6,169 bases of DNA, taken from positions 1 through 6,169 of the forward strand of contig JAFCEI010000041.1 in assembly GCA_017609245.1 (NCBI GenBank). The letters run 5' to 3'. The notes beneath the pieces are model-generated. The model worked only from the letters and a program-made list of their open reading frames with translations, did not search any database and had not been told where the DNA came from. This DNA comes from Candidatus Woesearchaeota archaeon. Lineage in GTDB: Archaea; Nanobdellota; Nanobdellia; Woesearchaeales; JAFCFN01. Each line of letters opens with the position of its first letter. The first letter of the stretch is position 1. Positions 1-5,862 of this stretch are shown here, piece by piece. The position numbers and the translations under genes were made by a program.

Positions 1-42
1 ATGGCTTGGAAGGCCATTGTCATGCCATTAGACCATCTGCGC
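1..42 (-). tRNA. tRNA-Gly(UCC), 5' portion only, cut by the window edge
   Basis: Read on the minus strand from 42 to 1, the sequence folds as the first 43 standard positions of a tRNA. The acceptor 5' strand is GCGCAGA, followed by U8 and G9. The D arm has GUC/GAC pairing, a U13-U22 mismatch, and a loop with A14 and G18-G19. The anticodon stem AUGGC/GCCAU is perfect and encloses the loop CUUCCAA. The anticodon is UCC (complement of 8-10), which reads GGA and probably other glycine codons. The stem and loop are contiguous, so there is no intron at the common 37/38 site. The variable loop, T arm and 3' acceptor strand lie beyond the left edge, so completeness cannot be judged. It is on the same strand as the gyrB operon, directly downstream of it, with its own promoter. 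Confidence 0.9.
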
Positions 43-67
43 GTATATATCTGAATATTTTTGCTGG

Positions 68-75
68 TTTATAAA
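68..75 (-). promoter_or_regulatory. TATA box of the tRNA-Gly gene
   Basis: TTTATAAA is centred about 29 bases upstream of the predicted mature 5' end of the tRNA at 42. That would place transcription start about 2-3 bases before the mature end, as is usual for archaeal tRNA genes. The box includes the TAA stop (69-71) of the upstream membrane-protein gene, so operon end and tRNA promoter share bases. The 8-mer is identical to those upstream of three plus-strand genes here. Confidence 0.7.
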
Positions 76-542
76 ATTAATGCTATCAAAAGCCCCAATC
101 CGGTGGCATCAGCAACCAACTCATAGATGTGCAATGGTGTTTTTAGTCCAAATATCTTAAGACCAAGATGCGTTTGTTTCCTGTAGATCATATGGAAATG
201 AACAAAATCAAGAACATAATGCACAGCAAGTCCTGCTAAAAAAACATACCCTATTGAAGACCATATTAAATATAAAAATATGCTTATCAACAGGGCAGGA
301 ATCACAAATTTTCTCTTATGGAATATCATGTCTTCCTGCGTAAGATCGCTTGCAATGCAATAATTCCAGCATCTTTTCAAATTCCAGTCCTTGTTTTTAT
401 TGTTAAAGCATATCAAATGGTCAATATCCACCAGAACGCTCAGCAAAACCAGAACAACAGCCCCAAAAACACTTATCAAGCCTGTCTGAAAACCAAACAG
501 GGCAGCAACAGAAGCATAAATCAGATGAGTAAACGGATACAT
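69..542 (-). CDS. Multi-pass membrane protein, YdjM/DUF457-like (putative membrane-bound metal-dependent hydrolase family)
   Basis: A 157-residue, strongly hydrophobic protein. Probable membrane segments are at about 7-20, 22-38, 79-96, 97-114 and 143-157. Polar motifs sit at helix ends: T5-H6 near the N-terminus, D39-I-D41-H42 after the second segment, F74-H75-K-R before the third, and H108-xxx-D112 in the fourth. This order (N-terminal His, DxDH, His, HxxxD) resembles the YdjM/DUF457 family, annotated as membrane-bound metal-dependent hydrolases mostly by prediction. The substrate is unknown, and some relatives are linked to membrane or lipid homeostasis. The loop at about 46-72 is polar and holds C58 and C62. 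The ATG begins on the base right after the DHH gene's TAG stop, with GAGGT four bases upstream, so it is probably translated from the gyrB-DHH transcript. The family call rests on motif pattern only. Confidence 0.6.
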   Translation of the reverse strand: MYPFTHLIYASVAALFGFQTGLISVFGAVVLVLLSVLVDIDHLICFNNKNKDWNLKRCWNYCIASDLTQEDMIFHKRKFVIPALLISIFLYLIWSSIGYVFLAGLAVHYVLDFVHFHMIYRKQTHLGLKIFGLKTPLHIYELVADATGLGLLIALIL

Positions 543-1568
543 CTAGACCTCTTTTTTTAGATTTTCAACAAACTTAGTGAAATCTCCAGCCTTAACAGTT
601 GCTCCGCAAGTATTTGGATGGCCTCCGCCATAGCCTTCTACGCCCTCCAAGGCTTTGGGAATCAGCTTCGTAAGGTCAATATTCTTGGATCTCAGGCTTC
701 CGCGCATCTCACCTTCTTTTTCTCTTGCAACATAGACCAACTTATTAGGATAGCGGTGCAGCAGCTCGTTTGCCAGCACTCCTGTAAAACTGATCTGAGC
801 CTCTTTGTACGCAAAAACAATCATCTTGTCAGTTTTTTTTGACTGTGTCAGAGCTTCCCCCAGTAATTTTTCATACTTCTGGTTGACCTTTTCAAACCTT
901 TTGTATATAAACTTGCCTGCAGGAGTGCTTTGCTCCAATATCTCGCGAGGATCTGAAATCCTTGTCAATATCTTGACGCATTTCATCGCATCAGATGTCT
1001 TGCCCTTGAGAACAAAACCAAGCATCCTCGACAGTCTTCCCAGATCTGTATCAAAAAGAGCATCTTCTGCGTCAGTTACACCTTTGGGCAGAAGATCAGG
1101 ATTCTCAGAACTAAACTTTTTGAAGAAATCAGGCAAAAACCAGTCGCCAATACACCCAACCATCGCAATCCAGTCATCCTGCTCAACAGCTTTGTAGCAA
1201 AGATAGGTCACAGGTGTTGTATCGCCTTTCTTGACTTGTTTAGGATTGAAATACTTGACTTTATCCCTATTGACAAGGTCATGATGGTCTACCCATACGA
1301 TAGGTACTTTGGCTGCATCAATAAAATCCTGGTCCATGCTAGCAATATCAAGGACAAATATCTTGTCAGGCTCATATTCCTGCACTTTTCTTAAGAATTT
1401 CATGTCAATAAGAGGCCTGCTCTTTACAATGACGCCTTTTCCTTCTCTGATAAACCTGTATAATAATAAGAATGAAGCCAGGCCATCCTGATCATCATGG
1501 AAAAAGAACAGCGGCCTTTTGCAGCTTAATAATTCTTTTTTTATCTTTTTTGCAATCTTCTCAAACAT
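543..1568 (-). CDS. DHH/DHHA1-family phosphoesterase (RecJ-like)
   Basis: A 341-residue soluble protein with a complete DHH phosphoesterase signature. Motif I is H24-D-D26-Q-D28-G, motif II has D74 in VLDIA, motif III is D94-H95-H96 in WVDHHD, and motif IV has D142 in CIGDW. These are the expected ligands for two metal ions, usually Mn2+. The C-terminal DHHA1 domain carries GGGH (314-317) followed by C321-G-A, the substrate-binding motif of this superfamily. Family members cleave phosphodiester bonds in single-stranded DNA or RNA (RecJ, archaeal GAN), short oligonucleotides (NrnA) or cyclic dinucleotides. Sequence alone does not settle which applies here. The length is closer to NrnA or short archaeal RecJ-like proteins than to bacterial RecJ. 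The start overlaps the gyrB stop by 8 bp and has a good Shine-Dalgarno inside gyrB. No active-site residue is missing. Confidence 0.88.
   Translation of the reverse strand: MFEKIAKKIKKELLSCKRPLFFFHDDQDGLASFLLLYRFIREGKGVIVKSRPLIDMKFLRKVQEYEPDKIFVLDIASMDQDFIDAAKVPIVWVDHHDLVNRDKVKYFNPKQVKKGDTTPVTYLCYKAVEQDDWIAMVGCIGDWFLPDFFKKFSSENPDLLPKGVTDAEDALFDTDLGRLSRMLGFVLKGKTSDAMKCVKILTRISDPREILEQSTPAGKFIYKRFEKVNQKYEKLLGEALTQSKKTDKMIVFAYKEAQISFTGVLANELLHRYPNKLVYVAREKEGEMRGSLRSKNIDLTKLIPKALEGVEGYGGGHPNTCGATVKAGDFTKFVENLKKEV
547..551 (-). promoter_or_regulatory. Ribosome binding site of the membrane-protein gene
   Basis: GAGGT on the minus strand lies four bases before the ATG at 542, inside the last codons of the DHH gene. 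This supports the chosen start and translational coupling. Confidence 0.6.
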
Positions 1569-3453
1569 CTAGATTCTCCACCTCTTTTGCATGCTGCTGT
1601 ATGAATTTCCTTCTAGGAAGCACATGGTCCCCCATAAGGATTGTAAATATCTTGTCAGCTTCGATCGCGTCTTCTAATGTAACTTGTTCCAATATCCTGT
1701 TCTCAGGGTTCATGGTGGTTTCCCACAGTTGTTTTGGGTTCATCTCTCCTAAACCCTTATATCTTTGCAGGCTGACGCCCTCTCTCCCAATCTCTTTCAT
1801 TATTTTTTCTAATTCTTCATCAGAATAAACATAAGTTATTTTCTTGTTTTTAGAAACCCTGTATAACGGAGGTTGAGCAATATACAAGTAACCTGCCTCG
1901 ACCAATGGCTTCATATACCTGTAAAAGAATGTCAATAACAAAGTTCTGATGTGCGCCCCGTCAACATCAGCATCAGTCATGATTATCACCTTATGATACC
2001 TTGACTTATCAACATTAAAATCATCTCCAATCCCAGTTCCGATTGCAGATATCAGCACCTGAATCTCATTGCTTTTCAATATCTTGTCTAATCTTGCTTT
2101 TTCAACGTTCAGGATTTTTCCTCTCAGCGGCAAGATGGCCTGTATTGTCCTGTCTCTGCCTTGTTTTGCAGAGCCGCCTGCAGAATCTCCTTCAACAATA
2201 TAAATCTCACATTTGGCAGGCTCTTTTTCAGAGCAATCTGCCAATTTTCCGGGCAGTGAGGAGCCTTCTAATAAGCTCTTTCTTCTTGTCAGGTCTTTTG
2301 CTTTTCTTGCCGCTTCTCTTGCCCTTGCTGCAGCAATGATCCTGTGTACAATAATTCTTGCCTTGCTTGGGTTTTCTTCAAGATAATAATTAAGCTCTTC
2401 TGTGATTGCAGAATCAACAATACCTTTTATCTCGGAATTTCCAAGCTTAGCTTTTGTCTGGCCCTCAAACTGGGGGTGCGGCAGCTTTACAGAAATAACC
2501 GCTGTCAACCCTTCCCTCATGTCATCAGCAGCAAGAGATATGTCTTTGACAAGCTTGTTTTTCTGTGCATAGTTGTTTATGCTTCTTGTCAAGGCTGCCC
2601 TGAAGCCAGAAAGGTGTGTTCCGCCGTCCAGCGTGTTGATATTGTTTGCATAAGAAAAAACATTGTCTATATATCCCTCATTATACTGCAAAGCAACCTC
2701 TACTTCAACATTATCTTTTGTCTTGTGCAGGTAGATGACCTTGTGCAGCGGCTTCTTGTTCTTGCTAAGATGCTCAACAAACTGCACAATGCCGCCTTCA
2801 TACTTGAATTCATGCCTTTTGTCTGTCCTCTCGTCTTCGATTATTATCTCCAATCCCTTATTTAAGAAGGCCAGTTCCCTTAATCTTGTTGATAATGTAT
2901 CAAAATGAAAATCAGTTGTCTCAAAAATATTTTTGTCAGGAAGAAACGTAACTTCTGTCCCGTTTTTTTCAGAATCCCCTATGATCTTTAACTCAGCTAA
3001 AGGTTTTCCTCTCTCATATTTTTGATAATAGATCTTGCCATCTCTTGAAACCTTGACTTCAAGCCACTCTGATAGCGCATTTGCAACAGATATGCCCACC
3101 CCGTGCAACCCGCCAGCTACCTTGTAGGCTTTTCCCTCAAATTTTCCACCAGCATGTAATTTGGTCATGACAACTTCAACAGCTGGTTTTTTCAATTTTG
3201 GATGGATATCAACAGGGATTCCTCTCCCATTGTCGATTATTGTTACAGAACCATCTTTGTTGAGTCTTACTATGATCTTTGTGCAGAAACCAGCCAGAGC
3301 TTCGTCTACTGAATTGTCTACTGCCTCATAAACAAGATGATGCAGACCGGCAATACCTGTTGATCCTATGTACATCGCTGGCCTTTTCCTCACGCCTTCC
3401 AGGCCAGTCAACACCTGGATCTTTTCTGCTGTATATTCTTTTTCTGGAGTCAT
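1561..3453 (-). CDS. gyrB: DNA gyrase subunit B
   Basis: The ATPase subunit of the type IIA topoisomerase that introduces negative supercoils; it works as an A2B2 complex with GyrA. At 630 residues it has the compact form (B. subtilis-like length), without the long C-terminal insertion of E. coli GyrB. The GHKL ATPase domain shows E43 (general base) and N47, D74-N-G-R-G78, and the ATP lid G114-G-L-H-G-V-G120. The transducer has QTKAKLGN with the ATP-contacting lysine. The TOPRIM domain shows E421-G-D-S-A-G-G, PLRGKILNVEKA and the metal-binding D494-A-D496-V-D498. RYKGLGEMNP (564-573) and the ending RRKFIQQHA...NLDV favour GyrB over ParE. Archaeal gyrases are generally regarded as acquired from bacteria. 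gyrA is not adjacent; a DHH phosphoesterase follows instead. No Shine-Dalgarno is seen, but the N-terminus fits the family. Confidence 0.97.
   Translation of the reverse strand: MTPEKEYTAEKIQVLTGLEGVRKRPAMYIGSTGIAGLHHLVYEAVDNSVDEALAGFCTKIIVRLNKDGSVTIIDNGRGIPVDIHPKLKKPAVEVVMTKLHAGGKFEGKAYKVAGGLHGVGISVANALSEWLEVKVSRDGKIYYQKYERGKPLAELKIIGDSEKNGTEVTFLPDKNIFETTDFHFDTLSTRLRELAFLNKGLEIIIEDERTDKRHEFKYEGGIVQFVEHLSKNKKPLHKVIYLHKTKDNVEVEVALQYNEGYIDNVFSYANNINTLDGGTHLSGFRAALTRSINNYAQKNKLVKDISLAADDMREGLTAVISVKLPHPQFEGQTKAKLGNSEIKGIVDSAITEELNYYLEENPSKARIIVHRIIAAARAREAARKAKDLTRRKSLLEGSSLPGKLADCSEKEPAKCEIYIVEGDSAGGSAKQGRDRTIQAILPLRGKILNVEKARLDKILKSNEIQVLISAIGTGIGDDFNVDKSRYHKVIIMTDADVDGAHIRTLLLTFFYRYMKPLVEAGYLYIAQPPLYRVSKNKKITYVYSDEELEKIMKEIGREGVSLQRYKGLGEMNPKQLWETTMNPENRILEQVTLEDAIEADKIFTILMGDHVLPRRKFIQQHAKEVENLDV
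1576..1584 (-). promoter_or_regulatory. Ribosome binding site of the DHH gene
   Basis: GAGGTGGAG on the minus strand, inside the 3' end of gyrB, lies seven bases before the ATG at 1568. It matches the archaeal anti-Shine-Dalgarno and supports the start that overlaps gyrB. Confidence 0.7.
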
Positions 3454-3513
3454 TTTTAAGCGGTTTTAAGGCTATTTTGCGAGTGTTTTTAGAACAAAAT
3501 AAGCTCTTCTTTG

Positions 3514-3520
3514 TTATAAA
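3514..3520 (-). promoter_or_regulatory. Probable TATA box for the gyrB operon
   Basis: TTTATAA on the minus strand, centred about 64 bases upstream of the gyrB ATG. A start site 27 bases downstream would fall near 3490 and give a leader of about 37 bases. No TATA-like sequence sits at leaderless distance (around 3480). The leader has no clear Shine-Dalgarno, so the assignment is moderate. Confidence 0.45.
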
Positions 3521-3583
3521 GTAAAACCCCTTTCTTTAAAAAGCTTTCTATTAAATTTTGTCTCTAGACGGCTTGAAATGGTT

Positions 3584-3633
3584 AAATTTTAGGTTTTAAA
3601 GGGTTTAAAAATTTTGACGGTTAAGGGGTTAAG
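3584..3633 (+). repeat. Imperfect 25-bp tandem direct repeat with GGTTAA-like motifs
   Basis: Unit 1 (3584-3608) and unit 2 (3609-3633) both begin with AAATTTT and match at 17 of 25 positions by eye. Within and beside them are GGTTAA (3580, 3619, 3627), GGTTTTAA (3592) and GGTTTAA (3602). A further GGTTTTAA lies at 3462, next to the gyrB start. The repeat sits between the divergent gyrB and four-cysteine genes, about 45 bases upstream of the latter's TATA box, where a regulator could bind. The rest of the 282-bp gap (3454-3735) holds the two promoters and AT-rich sequence; I see no other gene or RNA in it. Confidence 0.5.
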
Positions 3634-3678
3634 AAGCATTATTGCATACTGACCAACAAGTAGTGACAAATAGAAAGG

Positions 3679-3686
3679 TTTATAAA
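3679..3686 (+). promoter_or_regulatory. TATA box of the four-cysteine protein gene
   Basis: TTTATAAA preceded by the purine-rich GAAAGG, a BRE-like position. A start site about 27 bases downstream would lie near 3709, giving a leader of about 27 bases to the ATG at 3736 that contains the GGAGTGAT element. Confidence 0.7.
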
Positions 3687-3714
3687 ACTGCATTATCTTT
3701 TGATAAGCAATCAC

Positions 3715-3722
3715 CGGAGTGA
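3715..3722 (+). promoter_or_regulatory. Ribosome binding site deciding the start at 3736
   Basis: GGAGTGAT resembles the archaeal Shine-Dalgarno (GGAGGTGAT with one base missing) and ends 13 bases before the ATG at 3736. The spacing is somewhat long. The nearer ATG at 3722 is in another frame and stops after 12 codons. Confidence 0.5.
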
Positions 3723-3735
3723 TGAAAAAATTAAG

Positions 3736-4056
3736 ATGGGGAAAGCAGTTAAACTTGTAGGATTGATCAAAAAATATTTGGATGAAAAAAAGCGCGTATC
3801 TGCTCAAAAACAATTAGATCAGATACTGGAGTCAGCTCTTAAAAAAGCTGCCTGCACTAGTGATGGCGTTTCAATGCACAGGTCAAAAATAAGAAAAAAT
3901 GGTGAAACAAGCAAGCTGTATTTTGGCGAATATGATTATTTTTGCTATGATTCAAGAGAATGCATATATAGGGATGTCAAAAACAACACAAGATATTGTA
4001 TGTTCAATGAAAGATTAAATGATATAAAAAATAAATTGCCAAATTCAGGCTTTTAA
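3736..4056 (+). CDS. Hypothetical protein, 106 residues, four cysteines
   Basis: I do not recognise the family. The open frame can be extended to a TTG at 3700, but that codon lies before the start site predicted from the TATA box (about 3709). The ATG at 3736, behind a GGAGTGAT element, is preferred and gives 106 residues. The N-terminal half (about 1-40) is Lys-rich and probably helical, with LVGLIKKYLDEKKR and a heptad-like LDQILESALKKA. The C-terminal half is rich in aromatic and charged residues, probably beta-containing (KLYFGEYDYFCYD). Cysteines are at 40, 70, 76 and 88, which could form a metal site or disulfides, though the spacing is not a standard zinc ribbon. No signal peptide or membrane segment is visible. 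Lysine is encoded mostly by AAA. It is divergent from gyrB and has its own promoter. Confidence 0.7.
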   Translation: MGKAVKLVGLIKKYLDEKKRVSAQKQLDQILESALKKAACTSDGVSMHRSKIRKNGETSKLYFGEYDYFCYDSRECIYRDVKNNTRYCMFNERLNDIKNKLPNSGF

Positions 4057-4094
4057 TGACTTTTAAACACAAGTGCAACTGCTTCTGCAAAATC

Positions 4095-4102
4095 TTTATA
4101 AA
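4095..4102 (+). promoter_or_regulatory. TATA box of the 116-residue protein gene
   Basis: TTTATAAA preceded by CAAAATC. Transcription would start near 4125 and give a leader of about 54 bases to the ATG at 4179. This is longer than the other leaders in the window and contains the 18-bp palindrome. Confidence 0.7.
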
Positions 4103-4143
4103 CCCTAAAAATAAAGGATATTGTTACGGGGTGAAACACTAAC

Positions 4144-4161
4144 CTCCAAGAATTCTTGGAG
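4144..4161 (+). promoter_or_regulatory. Perfect 18-bp palindrome in the 5' leader
   Basis: CTCCAAGAATTCTTGGAG equals its own reverse complement. In RNA it can form a 7-bp stem closed by an AAUU loop, ending five bases before the AAGGTGA ribosome binding site. As DNA it lies about 20 bases after the predicted start, where a dimeric repressor could bind. ACCT at 4142-4145 can also pair with AGGT at 4167-4170 in the ribosome binding site, an alternative fold that would compete with the hairpin. The palindrome is seen directly; its function is inference. Confidence 0.6.
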
Positions 4162-4165
4162 CAAC

Positions 4166-4172
4166 AAGGTGA
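4166..4172 (+). promoter_or_regulatory. Ribosome binding site of the 116-residue protein gene
   Basis: AAGGTGA lies six bases before the ATG at 4179. It is a strong archaeal-type Shine-Dalgarno at ideal spacing and fixes the start. Confidence 0.75.
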
Positions 4173-4178
4173 ATCAAA

Positions 4179-4529
4179 ATGAAATATTTTATCGACCCGA
4201 AAGGAAATCATCGGGAGTTTATCAAGAAGACGTTCGGTCTTGATAAGAGCACAATGAACACGCTAAAGCTGGTTGACAGGGCTTTCAGCAGACAGAAGAT
4301 GTCAGATGGGCAGGTGAAAGAGTATCTTGCAGGTTTGACAAGAGTTGCAAGGATCCATCATGACAACCATTCTAACCTCTGGACAACTCACTTGGATGAT
4401 AGGCAGAGAGAGTTCGCGCATGAGACGGGGTTGTGCACATTTGTATCAGGAACAATGGAAGATTTCAATGATCTTGCAAGTGTTCTGATGAAAGATTATG
4501 TCAAGACAGAAGAACGTGCATTCAGGTAA
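4179..4529 (+). CDS. Hypothetical protein, 116 residues, His-rich centre
   Basis: I do not recognise the family. It is a soluble-looking, mainly helical protein without signal peptide or membrane segment. The N-terminal part (1-40) is basic. The centre clusters histidines in H60-H61-D-N-H64, T70-H71-L-D-D and A80-H81-E-T-G. The C-terminus (92-108) is acidic and hydrophobic, and the only cysteine is C86. The His/Asp spacing could bind metal, but no known catalytic motif is apparent. Coding is convincing: own TATA box, strong ribosome binding site at ideal spacing, unbroken frame. It uses AAG, CCG, CGG and ACG more than the AAA-dominated neighbour upstream, which may reflect high expression or a different origin. 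It ends 46 bases before serS, which has a separate promoter, so the two need not be co-transcribed. Confidence 0.8.
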   Translation: MKYFIDPKGNHREFIKKTFGLDKSTMNTLKLVDRAFSRQKMSDGQVKEYLAGLTRVARIHHDNHSNLWTTHLDDRQREFAHETGLCTFVSGTMEDFNDLASVLMKDYVKTEERAFR

Positions 4530-4545
4530 TCTTTGCACCATAACC

Positions 4546-4553
4546 TTTATAAA
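4546..4553 (+). promoter_or_regulatory. TATA box of serS (leaderless transcript predicted)
   Basis: TTTATAAA is centred 26-27 bases before the A of the serS ATG (4576), the usual distance from TATA box to start site in archaea. The transcript is therefore predicted to begin at or within a base or two of the start codon. No Shine-Dalgarno precedes the ATG, in agreement. Confidence 0.75.
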
Positions 4554-4575
4554 TTCTTTAGGTTTAGGTTAGTTT

Positions 4576-5862
4576 ATGCTTGACATCAACTTAATAAGGC
4601 AGAATCCTAAACTGGTCAAGGATAACCTGAAAAAAAGAGGCGAAGCAGACAAAGTTAAACAAGTAGATGATTTTCTTGAAAAAGATAAAGAATACAAAAA
4701 ACTGATCCAGCAGGTCCAGGAGCTGAGAGCTAAAAGAAACTCTGCTGCTAAAGAGATAAATGAGCTGAAAAAATCTGGTAAGGATATCAAAGCAAAGATC
4801 AAAGAAGTAAAATCCTTGCCAGAAAAGATAAAAAAAATAGAAGAAAAAACAGCTGCATTGAAAAAACAGATCGATTTCTACCTAATGAGCTTTCCAAATA
4901 TCCTAGACAGATCAGTCCCTCCTGGAAAATCAGAAGCAGATAATAAAGTAATATACAAAGGCGGCAAAACACCTGAGTTCAAGTTCAAGCCAAAAGACCA
5001 TCTGCAGCTGGCAGAAGATTTAGGTCTGATTGACAGGGAGCAAGCATCAAAAGTTGCTGGCCATGGTTTTGTCTATCTGAAAGATGAACTGGCATTATTA
5101 GACCATGCTCTACAAAAGTTTGCAATTGATTTTCTCATGAAAAAAGGATATAAACTGATCGAGCCGCCGTTTATGCTCAACAAAGAGGCGTATCAAGGTG
5201 CTGCCTCTTTAGAAGAGTTTGAAGAAGTTATGTATAAGATTGACGGCGAAGACCTGTATCTGATTGCGACAGCAGAACATCCTGTTGCAGCAATGCTGAA
5301 AGACAGGGTCTTCAATGAAGCAGAACTGCCATTGAAGATAGTCGCATTTAGCCCTTGTTTCAGAAAAGAGGTGGGCAGTCATGGAAAATATACAAAAGGA
5401 TTGTTCAGGATGCACCAGTTCAACAAGGTTGAGCAGTTTATCTTCTGCAAGCCAGAAGACAGCTGGAAATATTTTGAAGAGCTGCAGAAAAACTGTGAAG
5501 AGCTGTATTCAGCATTAAAACTCCCATATAGGGTTACAGAGATGTGCTCTGCAGAAGCAGGCAAGAGAGCTGCAAGACAGTATGATGTAGAGGTTTACAT
5601 GGCTGACAAGCAATACCGTGAAGCAGGATCAAACTCAAACTGCACAGATTATCAGGCAAGAAGGTCAAACATAAAGTTTAGAGAGAAGGAAGGCATGCCT
5701 CCTAAAGATTATGTGCACACTTTGAACAATACAGGCATCGCAACATCAAGAGTTATGGTAGCTATTCTTGAGAACAACCAGATGAAAGATGGCTCAATAA
5801 AGATTCCATCAGTATTGCAGCCTTATATGAATGGGTTGAAGAAAATAGAGAAAAAAACATGA
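4576..5862 (+). CDS. serS: Seryl-tRNA synthetase (common class IIa type)
   Basis: Charges tRNA-Ser with serine in the cytoplasm, using ATP. At 428 residues it is full length for the common type. The N-terminal tRNA-binding domain starts MLDINLIRQNP and forms the long antiparallel coiled coil (about 30-100, Lys/Glu-rich). The catalytic domain shows T232-A-E234 (serine site), motif 2 C261-F-R263-K-E265...F-R278-M-H-Q-F-N-K-V-E286, the segment R348-E349...N355-C-T-D-Y-Q-A-R-R363, and motif 3 N385-T-G-I-A-T-S-R392...A-I-L-E-N-N-Q...P-Y-M. Motif 2 (EVGSHGKYTKG) and NCTDYQARR resemble the archaeal/eukaryotic branch more than E. coli. It lacks features of the methanogen-type zinc enzyme. The usual SCSN before CTD is SNSN here (N353 for Cys). 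It has its own promoter, probably gives a leaderless mRNA, and its stop overlaps the next gene. Confidence 0.97.
   Translation: MLDINLIRQNPKLVKDNLKKRGEADKVKQVDDFLEKDKEYKKLIQQVQELRAKRNSAAKEINELKKSGKDIKAKIKEVKSLPEKIKKIEEKTAALKKQIDFYLMSFPNILDRSVPPGKSEADNKVIYKGGKTPEFKFKPKDHLQLAEDLGLIDREQASKVAGHGFVYLKDELALLDHALQKFAIDFLMKKGYKLIEPPFMLNKEAYQGAASLEEFEEVMYKIDGEDLYLIATAEHPVAAMLKDRVFNEAELPLKIVAFSPCFRKEVGSHGKYTKGLFRMHQFNKVEQFIFCKPEDSWKYFEELQKNCEELYSALKLPYRVTEMCSAEAGKRAARQYDVEVYMADKQYREAGSNSNCTDYQARRSNIKFREKEGMPPKDYVHTLNNTGIATSRVMVAILENNQMKDGSIKIPSVLQPYMNGLKKIEKKT

Noticed and set aside
805..1197. 130-codon plus-strand frame opposite the DHH gene
   Set aside because: Antisense shadow of a gene whose motifs are complete; Ser/Leu-rich product with no recognisable features.
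2344..2865. 173-codon open frame on the plus strand opposite gyrB
   Set aside because: It lies wholly antisense to the well-supported gyrB gene, has an unlikely Cys/Leu/Phe-rich composition, and has no promoter or ribosome binding site.
3454..3735. Possible replication origin or non-coding RNA in the AT-rich gap beside gyrB
   Set aside because: Apart from two short repeats there is no origin-box array, replication initiator gene or stable RNA fold visible; ordinary divergent promoters explain the gap.
3589..3813. 74-codon minus-strand frame in the gap and over the four-cysteine gene
   Set aside because: Phe/Leu-rich translation of AT-rich DNA, crossing the promoter of a better-supported gene, with no ribosome binding site.
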